64,000 bases of DNA, from the NCBI GenBank assembly GCA_004294095.1, contig RDZR01000025.1:56706-120705 (forward strand), in the 5' to 3' direction. Shown piece by piece: positions 27,466 to 35,435 of this stretch (its first letter is position 1; every line of letters begins with the position of its first letter). Origin of the DNA: Verrucomicrobiota bacterium. GTDB lineage: Bacteria; Verrucomicrobiota; Verrucomicrobiia; Verrucomicrobiales; Akkermansiaceae. The notes under the pieces are model-generated. The model was given only the letters and a program-made list of their open reading frames with translations, did no database searches and was not told the origin of the DNA. A program made the translations under genes and the position numbers.

Positions 27466-29556
27466 ATGAAGGACCTCTCGAAATATCGCAATATTGGCAT
27501 TTTCGCCCACGTTGACGCCGGCAAAACGACGACAACTGAGCGCATTTTAAAACTCACCGGAAAAATCCACAAAATCGGTGAAGTGCACGACGGCGCATCC
27601 ACCATGGACTTCATGGAGCAAGAAGCCGAGCGCGGCATCACCATTCAATCTGCCGCGACGACTTGCTTCTGGAACAACCACCAATTCAACGTGATCGACA
27701 CTCCTGGCCACGTCGATTTCACCATCGAAGTGTATCGCTCGCTCAAAGTGCTCGATGGCGGCGTCGGCGTCTTCTGCGGCTCCGGCGGCGTGGAACCTCA
27801 ATCCGAAACCAACTGGCGCTACGCCAACGACTCCGAAGTCGCCCGCGTCATCTACGTCAATAAACTCGATCGCATCGGCGCAGATTTCTACCGCGTCATC
27901 GCTCAAGTGAAAAAAATTCTTGGTGCCCACCCACTCGTCATGGTGCTGCCGATCGGCACTGAGTCGGAATTCGTCGGCGTGATCGATCTCTTGACGCGCA
28001 AAGCCCACATTTGGGACGAGTCTGGCCAGCCAGAAAATTTCAAAATCACCGACATCCCCGCAGACATGGCCGACAAGGTGGAAGAATACCGCGCCGCGCT
28101 GATCGAGACCGCCGTTGAGCAAGACGACGACGTGATGGAAAAATACCTCGAAGGCGTTGAGCCAGACATCGAGACCATCAAACGCTGCATCCGCAAAGGC
28201 ACCATCGCCCTCGATTTTTTCCCGACCTACTGCGGCTCATCTTTCAAAAACAAAGGCCTGCAACTCGTGCTCGATGCCGTCGTCGATTACCTTCCAAGCC
28301 CAACGGACGTCAAACCACTCCCGGAAGTGGATGCCGAGGGCAACGAGACTGGCAAGTTCGCCATCATCGATCCCGCCGCTCCATTTCGTGGCCTCGCGTT
28401 CAAAATCATGGACGATAAATTCGGCGCTCTCACCTTCACTCGTATCTATTCGGGCACGATTAAAAAAGGCGACACCGTTCTGAACTCATTCACCGGCAAA
28501 ACCGAGCGCATCAGCCGCATGGTCGAAATGCACGCCGATGACCGCAAGGAAATCGAATCCGCGCAAGCTGGGGACATCGTCGCCCTCGTCGGTCTCAAAA
28601 ATGTGCAGACCGGCCACACGCTCTGTGATGAGAAAAATCCTGCCACCTTGGAGCCGATGGTTTTCCCAGATCCCGTCATCTCCATCGCCGTCGCCCCCAA
28701 GGATAAGGCCAACGCCGAAAAACTTGCCAATGCGATCGGTAAAATGATCCAAGAAGATCCATCCTTCCGCGTTGAGACCGATGAGGAAACCAACGAAATG
28801 ATCCTCAAAGGCATGGGCGAGCTCCACCTCGATATTAAAATCGATATCCTCAAACGCACTCACAAAGTGGAAGTCACCGTCGGCGCACCTCAAGTCGCCT
28901 ACCGCGAGACAATCACCCGCGCCGTCAGCGATAGTTACACCCACAAAAAACAATCCGGCGGCTCCGGCCAATTTGCGAAAATCGATTACTCAATCGAGCC
29001 CGGCGAACCAGGCACCGGCTTCATTTTCGAATCCAAAGTCGTCGGTGGAAACGTGCCCAAAGAATTCATCCCCGCCGTGGACAAAGGCTTCAAAACCTCA
29101 ATCCACAAAGGCCCACTCGCTGGCTATCCTTGCTTGGACTTCAAAGTGACACTCACCGATGGTGGCTTCCACGCAGTGGACTCCTCATCCATCGCGTTCG
29201 AAATCGCCGCCAAAGCTGCCTATCGCCAAACGATGGTCAAATGCGCCCCGCAAGTTTTGGAGCCGATGATGAAACTCGACGTCTTCGCTCCCGAAGAAAA
29301 AGTCGGCGACGTGATTGGCGACCTCAACCGCCGCCGTGGCATGATCCAAGGCCAAGAGCCAACTCCGGGTGGTGTGCGCGTGAAGGCCGAGGCCCCGCTC
29401 TCCGCCATGTTCGGCTACATCGGGGACCTCCGCACGATGACATCTGGCCGCGGCCAGTTCTCGATGGAATTCAGCCACTACGCCCCATGTCCGAAGAACG
29501 TCTCTGACGACGTCATCGCCAAAGCCAAAGCTCGCGAAGAAGCACTCAGAAAATAA
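27466..29556 (+). CDS. fusA: Translation elongation factor G
   Basis: The 696-residue GTPase drives translocation. G1 is [16 protein letters not shown]2/G3 include [11 protein letters not shown] and DTPGHVDF, and G4 is [10 protein letters not shown]; domain IV starts at [14 protein letters not shown] with the loop [14 protein letters not shown]. The track start at 27385 adds 27 unlikely residues; the ATG at 27466 gives the normal [18 protein letters not shown]. Codon use is biased toward highly expressed genes and the TGTTAG hexamer is absent. Part of its 3' end (29480-29524) is duplicated 800 bp downstream. Confidence 0.98.
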   Translation: MKDLSKYRNIGIFAHVDAGKTTTTERILKLTGKIHKIGEVHDGASTMDFMEQEAERGITIQSAATTCFWNNHQFNVIDTPGHVDFTIEVYRSLKVLDGGVGVFCGSGGVEPQSETNWRYANDSEVARVIYVNKLDRIGADFYRVIAQVKKILGAHPLVMVLPIGTESEFVGVIDLLTRKAHIWDESGQPENFKITDIPADMADKVEEYRAALIETAVEQDDDVMEKYLEGVEPDIETIKRCIRKGTIALDFFPTYCGSSFKNKGLQLVLDAVVDYLPSPTDVKPLPEVDAEGNETGKFAIIDPAAPFRGLAFKIMDDKFGALTFTRIYSGTIKKGDTVLNSFTGKTERISRMVEMHADDRKEIESAQAGDIVALVGLKNVQTGHTLCDEKNPATLEPMVFPDPVISIAVAPKDKANAEKLANAIGKMIQEDPSFRVETDEETNEMILKGMGELHLDIKIDILKRTHKVEVTVGAPQVAYRETITRAVSDSYTHKKQSGGSGQFAKIDYSIEPGEPGTGFIFESKVVGGNVPKEFIPAVDKGFKTSIHKGPLAGYPCLDFKVTLTDGGFHAVDSSSIAFEIAAKAAYRQTMVKCAPQVLEPMMKLDVFAPEEKVGDVIGDLNRRRGMIQGQEPTPGGVRVKAEAPLSAMFGYIGDLRTMTSGRGQFSMEFSHYAPCPKNVSDDVIAKAKAREEALRK
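29480..29524. repeat. Source copy of the duplicated fusA 3' segment
   Basis: A 45-bp stretch inside the last 80 bp of fusA, containing GCCCCATGTCCGAAGAACGT, recurs at 30280-30322 with a 2-bp deletion. The second copy is noncoding. Offset between the starts is 800 bp. Confidence 0.9.
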
Positions 29557-29577
29557 TCTTCTAACAGCAAAATCATC

Positions 29578-29613
29578 CAAACCCGCCGCTCCACATGGAC
29601 GGCGGGTTTTTTT
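29578..29613 (+). terminator. Rho-independent terminator after fusA
   Basis: AACCCGCCG pairs with CGGCGGGTT around a short loop (with an inner TCCA/TGGA pair) and is followed by a T-run. It lies about 20 bp after the stop. Confidence 0.9.
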
Positions 29614-29670
29614 GTTTACTACAAAACGCTGGAAACTGGCTGTGTCTGGGCAAGGGTGTCGTGGCGCACT

Positions 29671-29736
29671 CAAGGAGCGTGGGCATCTTGCCCACATCTA
29701 TTTGATGCATGGTGGGCAAGATGCCCACGCTCCTTG
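29671..29736. repeat. REP-like perfect 25-bp inverted pair (GGAGCGTGGGC family)
   Basis: Two 25-bp arms, beginning CAAGGAGCGTGGGC and ending GCCCACGCTCCTTG, are exact reverse complements across a 16-bp spacer. Each arm contains its own palindrome GGGCATCTTGCCC. A single exact arm recurs at 30736-30760 and a degenerate one at 33120-33144. The architecture resembles bacterial interspersed mosaic elements. No REP-associated transposase is in the window. Confidence 0.85.
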
Positions 29737-29739
29737 GAT

Positions 29740-30258
29740 GACAAAGATATTCAATATGGGGCTATGTTAGGAGGAAGCCGATATACTGCGCTTACTTCTT
29801 CTTCTCGGCAATCTGGAGTTACAGCGATTCTCGTCTCGGGAGGTTCCGAGTTTTCGTTTAATGCGAACGTAGGCCCGGCTGGGCTATTAGGCAATCAAGG
29901 CGTTTTCTATTCGTTGTATAGTGTGCCTCTCGCTTCCCGTAATTTCACCAGCTACTCAGGATTCATGTTATCGATTCCCTCGGTGACGGGAGCAGGTATC
30001 GTTGAAGTGCAGCTTGGATCAGCTTCATTTTCGGTTCCGATCGACCAAGCGGGAGCGGTCTTTATCCCCATTAAAGAATCCGAAGTTATTTCTAGCATGC
30101 TAACATCCGTGAGCGAGATCAAGCTTCAGCTTACTGCTGTATCAAACGATTTTTCCGTTTCAATTAATCGTTTTAGTGCTATTCCTGAGCCTTCTACATG
30201 CATGCTAATTGTTGCAAGCATTGGGCTAGGTATGCGACGGTCCCGTAGAAGCCAATAA
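29740..30258 (+). pseudogene. 5'-truncated PEP-CTERM gene remnant
   Basis: The frame encodes a beta-rich Ser/Gly protein that ends IPEPSTCMLIVASIGLGMRR, a PEP-CTERM sorting tail, but it has no signal peptide. The first 28 residues in the track (from 29656) are a translation of the REP palindrome, so the real N-terminus was lost. It lies between the fusA terminator and the duplicated fusA tail, which suggests that it arrived or was cut during a rearrangement. A functional protein without an export signal is unlikely. Confidence 0.7.
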
Positions 30259-30279
30259 GCGCATGCGAGGCATCCCCAA

Positions 30280-30322
30280 ACGCCCCATGTCCGAAGAACG
30301 TCTCTGACGATCATCGCCAAAG
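30280..30322. repeat. Orphan duplicate of the fusA 3' segment
   Basis: Matches fusA 29480-29524 except for loss of two bases (CG) in the middle. It ends at the first base of a REP-like palindrome, so the junction is exact. It has no coding context here. Confidence 0.88.
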
Positions 30323-30349
30323 TGGCGGCGGATTCCATCCGCCTTGCCA
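30323..30349. repeat. REP-like single palindrome (GGCGGATT family)
   Basis: The unit TGGCGGCGGATTCCATCCGC matches the left arm at 59671 with one change. It directly abuts the orphan fusA duplicate. Confidence 0.7.
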
Positions 30350-30462
30350 AGCAGACAAAAAGCTCGATGCTCGTTGCAATTCGCAGTCATTTAAATAACT
30401 CTGTTGCTGGAGTGCGTATTTATCCATCCTTCGGAATTCTTAAACGTTAGCTGCAGAGACTC

Positions 30463-30690
30463 ATGAGCAATCCTCCTCACGATCGCGCCGAATATTGGAT
30501 TCGATTTTGTTGCTCGTTTCTCTTTTTTGGATTCTTCATAGGAATCGGTGTCATTCGAGTAGGCGAATCTTGGGGATGGCCCATCATGATTACCGTTTGG
30601 TCCGTGGTGACCATCGCCGTTAGTATTTACACGGCCCGGATCGGCGATGAGGCGTGGCATAATCTTCTGAGTTTTTTTAACTGGCGGTAA
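30463..30690 (+). CDS. Small two-helix membrane protein, unknown function
   Basis: The 75-residue product has two hydrophobic segments (FCCSFLFFGFFIGIGVI and WPIMITVWSVVTIAVSI) separated by a charged loop, with a short cytoplasmic tail. I do not recognise the family. It sits in the repeat-rich interval between fusA and the phospholipid genes, so a real gene is plausible but not certain. The long minus-strand ORF at 30391-30816 is its shadow. Confidence 0.5.
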   Translation: MSNPPHDRAEYWIRFCCSFLFFGFFIGIGVIRVGESWGWPIMITVWSVVTIAVSIYTARIGDEAWHNLLSFFNWR

Positions 30691-30735
30691 TAGAAAAATA
30701 AGATCGGTCGGTATTGATGAGTGGTTTGAATAAAT

Positions 30736-30760
30736 GTGGGCAAGATGCCCACGCTCCTTG
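30736..30760. repeat. REP-like single arm (GGAGCGTGGGC family)
   Basis: Exact third copy of the 25-bp arm found twice at 29671-29736, in the orientation ending GCCCACGCTCCTTG. It lies between the small membrane protein gene and the CDP-alcohol transferase gene. Confidence 0.8.
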
Positions 30761-30851
30761 AATTTATAATCTCGGACTGGGCGCGGTGGATGGAGACAAT
30801 ACGTTGAAATTTTCATCGCAGACTGGAAAAATCGCGGGTAAAGTTTCGCGC

Positions 30852-31502
30852 ATGATGGATCCCATGGAGCCTATCGGAAGAAGGCCGCTGAAATCACGCT
30901 CGTCTGGGTGGGCGCAGGTTTTGTCGCGCGCACTTGTCCGCTCCGGGGTGACTGCGAACATGATCTCAGTTTTCAGCGTGGTCTTCTCTCTGGGCGCTGG
31001 GGCTGTGTTGATTTCGGTAGGAAGCGATGCGCTGCCGCCCATTTGGTTGGTTGGGGCCGCCGTGCTGATCCAATTGCGGCTTGTCTGCAATCTGATGGAC
31101 GGGATGGTGGCCATTGAGGGCGGGAAAAAGTCCGCAACGGGCGATCTTTTCAATGAGGTGCCGGATCGCATCGCGGATGTGACCATCCTCGCCAGCATGG
31201 GCTGGTGCGCGGTGCAGCAACCATGGGGAATGCACTTAGGCTGGCTGGCTGCCGCACTGGCGGTGATGACGGCCTACGTGCGAATGCAAGGCGCGAGCCT
31301 CACGGGGAAACACGACTTCCGCGGGCCGATGGCAAAGCCGCATCGGATGGCGCTGGCCACGGCGGTGTGCGTCATTGCCGCGTTTTTCCCAAGCTTCGCT
31401 GATTGGTTTTTCTGGGCACTCGCGGTGATGGCGCTGGGAGAAATCATCACCGTGTGGCGGAGGCTCCGCGGAATTGCTCTGATTTTAAAGACAAAATCAT
31501 GA
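30852..31502 (+). CDS. CDP-alcohol phosphatidyltransferase family membrane protein
   Basis: The membrane protein contains the family's motif region as CNLMDGMVAIEGGKK followed by GDLFNEVPDRIAD. The canonical pattern is DGxxAR(x8)GxxxDxxxD; here Arg is replaced by Ile and the third Asp by Asn, while the first and last acidic residues remain. Several membrane segments follow. It heads a three-gene operon, with the next start (ATGA) overlapping its stop. The head-group alcohol is unknown. I prefer the ATG at 30852 over the GTG at 30786. Confidence 0.78.
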   Translation: MMDPMEPIGRRPLKSRSSGWAQVLSRALVRSGVTANMISVFSVVFSLGAGAVLISVGSDALPPIWLVGAAVLIQLRLVCNLMDGMVAIEGGKKSATGDLFNEVPDRIADVTILASMGWCAVQQPWGMHLGWLAAALAVMTAYVRMQGASLTGKHDFRGPMAKPHRMALATAVCVIAAFFPSFADWFFWALAVMALGEIITVWRRLRGIALILKTKS

Positions 31503-32119
31503 TGGCAGATCTCCTAGCGATGCTGGTGCGTTTGGCGACTGGAGTGAGTGTGCGCGAAGTCGCTGGATGGACCGGTAAATCCTGCGTCTTTTTTGCGAAC
31601 CACGCGAGCAATCTCGACGCGTTGGTAATCTGGGCGGCTCTGCCGAAGGAAATTCGCGAGCAGACCTCGCCGGTGGCGGCGCGGGATTATTGGGCAAAAA
31701 ATGCGATCCGGCGCTGGATTTCAGGGAAAATTTTTAAGGCGATTCTACTCAACCGCAAAGGCAGGCCGGAGGACCGCTCGCATCCGCTGCAGGGAGTTTT
31801 TGACGCGCTAGAAAGCGGGCGTTCGATCATCATTTTCCCCGAAGGCACGCGCAATCCAGAAGGTGCTTTGCAAAATTTCAAGCCGGGCATTTTCCATGTT
31901 AGGCAAAGGTTCCCAGCCAGCGTGATGATTCCGATCAGCCTGCAGAATCTCAATCGGATTTTGCCAAAAGGCCAATGGCTGCCGGTGCCGCTGATCGGCA
32001 GAATCACGGTGCATCCGCCGTTGGAGGAGATCGCAGATGAAAACTGCGGAGAATTCCTTGTGCGAGCGAGGGCGGCAGTGGCGATGGGACTACAGAAAGA
32101 TAAATGCAATGAGTCATGA
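31499..32119 (+). CDS. 1-acylglycerol-3-phosphate acyltransferase-like (PlsC family)
   Basis: The catalytic motif is NHASNLD (family NHxxxxD) near residue 34, and the glycerol-phosphate-binding motif FPEGTRNPEGALQNFKPG follows near residue 115. The ATG at 31499 overlaps the previous stop; the track start at 31403 lies inside the neighbour. It sits between a CDP-alcohol transferase and a CDP-diglyceride synthase gene, consistent with making or remodelling phosphatidate. The substrate is inferred. Confidence 0.88.
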   Translation: MMADLLAMLVRLATGVSVREVAGWTGKSCVFFANHASNLDALVIWAALPKEIREQTSPVAARDYWAKNAIRRWISGKIFKAILLNRKGRPEDRSHPLQGVFDALESGRSIIIFPEGTRNPEGALQNFKPGIFHVRQRFPASVMIPISLQNLNRILPKGQWLPVPLIGRITVHPPLEEIADENCGEFLVRARAAVAMGLQKDKCNES

Positions 32120-33092
32120 AATGATGTGGATGATGGTTGGGGTGCTGGCGCTATTGGTGGCGGCGAGCATCGCCGGAGCGGTGATGGCAAGGCGCGCTGG
32201 GCCAGAAAAAAAGGCGAGTGTCGCCAATTTCAACGCGCGGACGAAATCCTGGTGGGTGATGGTCGGCATTTTTGCGGTGACTCTCTATCTCGGCCACTGG
32301 ACGACGGTCGTGTTGTTCTGCCTGCTCTCGTTTTGTGCGCTGCGAGAATTCATCACACTCAATGAGACTCGCAACTGCGACCATGTGGTGTTGTTCTGGT
32401 GTTTTTTCGTAATACTACCTTTGCAGTATTTCCTCGTCGGCATCGAGTGGTATGGACTGGCGAGTATTTTTATTCCCGTTTATGCATTCATTTTCATCCC
32501 GATTCGCAAAGTGATGTCGGGTGAGACGAAGGACTTTCTTGCCACGACGGCGAAGATCCAGTGGGGCATGCTCACTTGCGTTTACTTCGTGAGCCACATG
32601 CCGATGATCATGACCCTGCCGATCAAAGATTGGAGCGGCGGCAACGGGCCGCTGTTGTTTTTTTTCGTCGCCACCGCACAGGCCAGCGATGTGTTCCAGT
32701 ATTGCTGGGGAAAACTGATGGGGAAACGTAAGATCGCACCAAAGCTCAGCCCGAACAAAACGGTGGAAGGCGCGCTCGGCGGCATCGCGACGACACTGCT
32801 GCTGGCGGTGGGGATGAGCTTCGTCACGCCTTTTAACCCGTGGCAAGCGGCGTTGATGGCGCTCGTGATTTGCCTCGCCGGATTTTTTGGAGGACTAGTG
32901 ATGTCCGCGATCAAGCGCGATCTCGGCGCGAAGGATTGGGGCAATTCGATTGCGGGACACGGCGGCGTGATGGACCGGATCGATTCGTTATGCTTCGCCG
33001 CTCCGCTGTTTTTTCATCTCACCAGCTTTTATTTCGGAACAGGCATGGATCCAAAGCCACCGGATTGGATTTTCAGCCTGTTCGGGAAATAG
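32109..33092 (+). CDS. cdsA: Phosphatidate cytidylyltransferase
   Basis: CdsA turns phosphatidate and CTP into CDP-diacylglycerol. The signature SAIKRDLGAKDWGNSIAGHG followed by GVMDRID fits the family pattern exactly, and SPNKTVEGALGG lies upstream. There are about eight membrane segments, and a long N-terminal hydrophobic region starts at MSHEMMWMMVGVLALLV. The ATG at 32109 overlaps the acyltransferase stop by 11 nt. The three genes form a compact lipid operon. Confidence 0.93.
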   Translation: MSHEMMWMMVGVLALLVAASIAGAVMARRAGPEKKASVANFNARTKSWWVMVGIFAVTLYLGHWTTVVLFCLLSFCALREFITLNETRNCDHVVLFWCFFVILPLQYFLVGIEWYGLASIFIPVYAFIFIPIRKVMSGETKDFLATTAKIQWGMLTCVYFVSHMPMIMTLPIKDWSGGNGPLLFFFVATAQASDVFQYCWGKLMGKRKIAPKLSPNKTVEGALGGIATTLLLAVGMSFVTPFNPWQAALMALVICLAGFFGGLVMSAIKRDLGAKDWGNSIAGHGGVMDRIDSLCFAAPLFFHLTSFYFGTGMDPKPPDWIFSLFGK

Positions 33093-33119
33093 GGGGAAGG
33101 GGCGAATCTTACTTCTCCT

Positions 33120-33144
33120 CAAGGAGCGTGGGCAGCTTGCACAA
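33120..33144. repeat. Degenerate REP-like arm (GGAGCGTGGGC family)
   Basis: CAAGGAGCGTGGGCAGCTTG matches the 25-bp arm at its first 15 bases and then drifts by three substitutions. It lies between cdsA and the ferredoxin gene. Confidence 0.55.
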
Positions 33145-33157
33145 ATCTTTTTTCAAA

Positions 33158-33538
33158 CTATCGACGAGACGCATCAGGGCCATCGAGCGTGGGACCGGCG
33201 AAGCAGTAATCTTCGACGATTTTCCCGCCGATCAAGTGCTCCTGGATGATTCGCTCCAGCACGTCTGGCGAGCAAGAATGATACCAGACACCTTCCGGAT
33301 AGATCACGGCGATCGGGCCGGAAATGCAGACTCGTAGGCAGCCAACTTTTGAACGCAAGATGCCGCATTCGCCGCTGCCATGCCCGAGCTGCTTGAGGCG
33401 TTTTTTAATAAATTCCCACGATGCCATGCCTGTTTCATAAGAGCAGCACTTCGGATCATCCGGGCCAGCGCACAGGAAAAGATGGCGGCGGCAGCGATTG
33501 AGGCCCAGTGATTCGGCAGTTTGTTGGAGTGTAGCCAT
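33158..33538 (-). CDS. Thioredoxin-like [2Fe-2S] ferredoxin
   Basis: The 126-residue protein has [10 protein letters not shown] near residue 23 and [10 protein letters not shown] near residue 65, an arrangement of two cysteine groups used by the thioredoxin-fold [2Fe-2S] proteins (CxnC ... CxxxC). [23 protein letters not shown] follows, as in these ferredoxins. An electron carrier role is implied by family. The partner is unknown; no adjacent redox enzyme is present. Confidence 0.82.
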   Translation of the reverse strand: MATLQQTAESLGLNRCRRHLFLCAGPDDPKCCSYETGMASWEFIKKRLKQLGHGSGECGILRSKVGCLRVCISGPIAVIYPEGVWYHSCSPDVLERIIQEHLIGGKIVEDYCFAGPTLDGPDASRR

Positions 33539-33701
33539 TTAGAAATCAGTTGCTGGCGATGAGTAACAGGCGGGTGGAACTGATGGCAATGCGAGAAAGA
33601 TTTTTCCCCACGTTGGAACAAATTATTTCATAAAAATGACGTCCAAAATACCGAGAAGTCGGCATTGGGGAGAAAAGTTTAAAAAATGTGCTCGTTTCGG
33701 C

Positions 33702-33730
33702 TTGACGCGATGAAATCCGCAGTCATTCTC
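33702..33730 (+). promoter_or_regulatory. Candidate promoter of rpmB
   Basis: TTGACG, a 17-bp spacer and ATTCTC lie 30-60 bp upstream of the rpmB start. The -35 is good and the -10 is weak. A similar GCTTGACGC element occurs before accB at about 57695. Confidence 0.35.
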
Positions 33731-33760
33731 CGCCTCCCGCAACTCTAACTTTATTGATTT

Positions 33761-34024
33761 ATGGCCCGTATCTGCTCCATCCGAGGAACCCGCGTCCGCT
33801 CAGGCGGCAAAATCCACCGTTCTGGTTTGGCCAAGAAAAAAGGCGGCATCGGCCGTCACGTGACCAAAGTCGTCAAGCGTAAATTTTCTCCCAACCTTCA
33901 GACCAAGCGCATTTGGGTGCCTGAGTTCGGCCAATTTCTTCGTTTGAAATTAAGTTGCCGCGCGTTGAAGACCATCAACAAAAATGGTGCTTACGTGACC
34001 TTGAAAAAGGCAGGCTTAGTCTAA
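33761..34024 (+). CDS. rpmB: 50S ribosomal protein L28
   Basis: The 87-residue product starts MARICSIRGTRVRSGGKIHRSG and has the L28 core KRKFSPNLQTKRIWVPEFG and a C-terminal LSCRALKTINKNGAYVTLKKAG. The length is slightly above the usual. The gene has no Shine-Dalgarno. Its stop lies 5 bp from the end of the convergent gene at 34029, so there is no room for a terminator between them. Confidence 0.95.
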   Translation: MARICSIRGTRVRSGGKIHRSGLAKKKGGIGRHVTKVVKRKFSPNLQTKRIWVPEFGQFLRLKLSCRALKTINKNGAYVTLKKAGLV

Positions 34025-34028
34025 TTTT

Positions 34029-35321
34029 CTAACCGGCCGATTCATCCAGCATGCATGGCACCAAAATGCCATCGCTCATGCCGTGAATTTTCTTCTTATC
34101 TGCAGGCACGATCGTTGCCATGCAGCCGCCGAGAATCGTTTGGCCTGCATCGTTGATAAAATAATACGGGCAAACTCGCGCACGGCCTTGCATCATTTCG
34201 ACCGATCCGTCCGGACGGAAAATCGGATGCTCGATGCGGCGCGCTTCGTGAAATTCTTGCAAAATCCACGGTTGCTCATCCGCTTGATCGAGCGCGGCAT
34301 TCAGTCGATTTTGCCATTCCGGCTGCGAAAGATCGTGGCCGATAAACACGCCCCGAGCACCCCAAGCCGTTTCGTGGAAACCACTGACTTTGAGCACAAG
34401 TTGGCGCTCTTTTTGGCTAAATTCTCCGACTTCTTGCCAGCTATGCGCATCCATCCGCGGCAATGCAGCATGCGGCGGCAATGGCTGAGGATCGAGAACC
34501 CATCCAAACGGGACAACTCCGTGAACGCGCTTTAGATGGCTGCCGCGCATCATTTGCCGCCATGTGGATTTCAGCGCGGGAGACCACAGCAGGGCGAGCC
34601 AGAGTTTATCTTCCAAGTGCGGCTTGAACGGCGGCGTCAGCGTGTGATGGCCGGATTTAACGGCGGCCACGAGCTGGCGAATTTCAGCGATGGATTCCCA
34701 ATCAAATAGTTCAAAAAATCGATAGAGATTTCCTGCCGAAGGCTGAAATTCTTCGGCGGAAACCACGCTCCACGCCTCACCTAATTGATTGCAAAGCCAA
34801 GCCATCTCCGGCCGGTAATCGCCTGATTCTTCAGAAACTAACACCTCACCACCATCTGGCATCAGTTGGCGGAATCCATCGAGCATGCCATCTTTGCCGC
34901 CAAGCACCTCGAAGCCCGCTTGCGTGTAAAGTTGCGAAAGCCACGCGCAGATGCCGATGCCGCCGGGCACGGAATCCAGCTCCGTCATCGAAAAGCCGCG
35001 CTCCGTGAGCAATAAATCTGGACGGATGACGCGCGGCAATTCATCGGCCAGCGCTGGATCGCGCTGCACGTCCACCAGCCACGTTGGCTTGCCGGCATCG
35101 AGCAGCTCGGCAATCCACGCAGGTTCTTTGCCCGCAGCGCTGCGACGGTAGAGTTGATTGCAGGATTTTTGAAATTGGGCCAATGGGTGGCCAAGACTGC
35201 TAATTTGCCGCACCTCCGCAGTGCTGAGCCGCAGCGGTTCTGGCGACCATTTCCACTCACCGCCGCCGAACAATCCATCAGGGGGTAACAGCGCGCGGAT
35301 GGCATCGAGCGTGAGTGGCAT
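34029..35321 (-). CDS. Unassigned 430-residue protein, possibly ATP-grasp-like
   Basis: I do not recognise this protein with confidence. Visible stretches are LLTERGFSMTELDSVPGGIG near residue 105, LEDKLWLALLWSPALKSTW near 240, VLKVSGFHETAWGARGVFIG near 310 and a final region with ARVCPYYFINDAG. The last two, a Lys-Gly strand-turn and a later acidic/Asn site, look like a circularly permuted ATP-grasp core, but this is an impression, not a match. There is no signal peptide. It is divergent from the repair helicase gene by about 115 bp. Confidence 0.6.
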   Translation of the reverse strand: MPLTLDAIRALLPPDGLFGGGEWKWSPEPLRLSTAEVRQISSLGHPLAQFQKSCNQLYRRSAAGKEPAWIAELLDAGKPTWLVDVQRDPALADELPRVIRPDLLLTERGFSMTELDSVPGGIGICAWLSQLYTQAGFEVLGGKDGMLDGFRQLMPDGGEVLVSEESGDYRPEMAWLCNQLGEAWSVVSAEEFQPSAGNLYRFFELFDWESIAEIRQLVAAVKSGHHTLTPPFKPHLEDKLWLALLWSPALKSTWRQMMRGSHLKRVHGVVPFGWVLDPQPLPPHAALPRMDAHSWQEVGEFSQKERQLVLKVSGFHETAWGARGVFIGHDLSQPEWQNRLNAALDQADEQPWILQEFHEARRIEHPIFRPDGSVEMMQGRARVCPYYFINDAGQTILGGCMATIVPADKKKIHGMSDGILVPCMLDESAG

Positions 35322-35435
35322 GCGCAGTGATGGTTGCCATTTTCAACGCAAAGCCAAGTGATTCTTATTGCGAATTCAAGCGGCCATCCTTTGCGCCGCC
35401 ACTTGCATTTTTCCCACGGATGGCGAGATTCCACA

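Noticed and set aside
29656-29739. First 28 residues of the 29656-30258 ORF as a real N-terminus
   Set aside because: They are a translation of the perfect REP-like palindrome and resemble no signal peptide.
30391-30816. 141-residue minus-strand ORF
   Set aside because: It overlaps the small membrane protein gene and a REP-like arm and has no domain, signal peptide or plausible composition.
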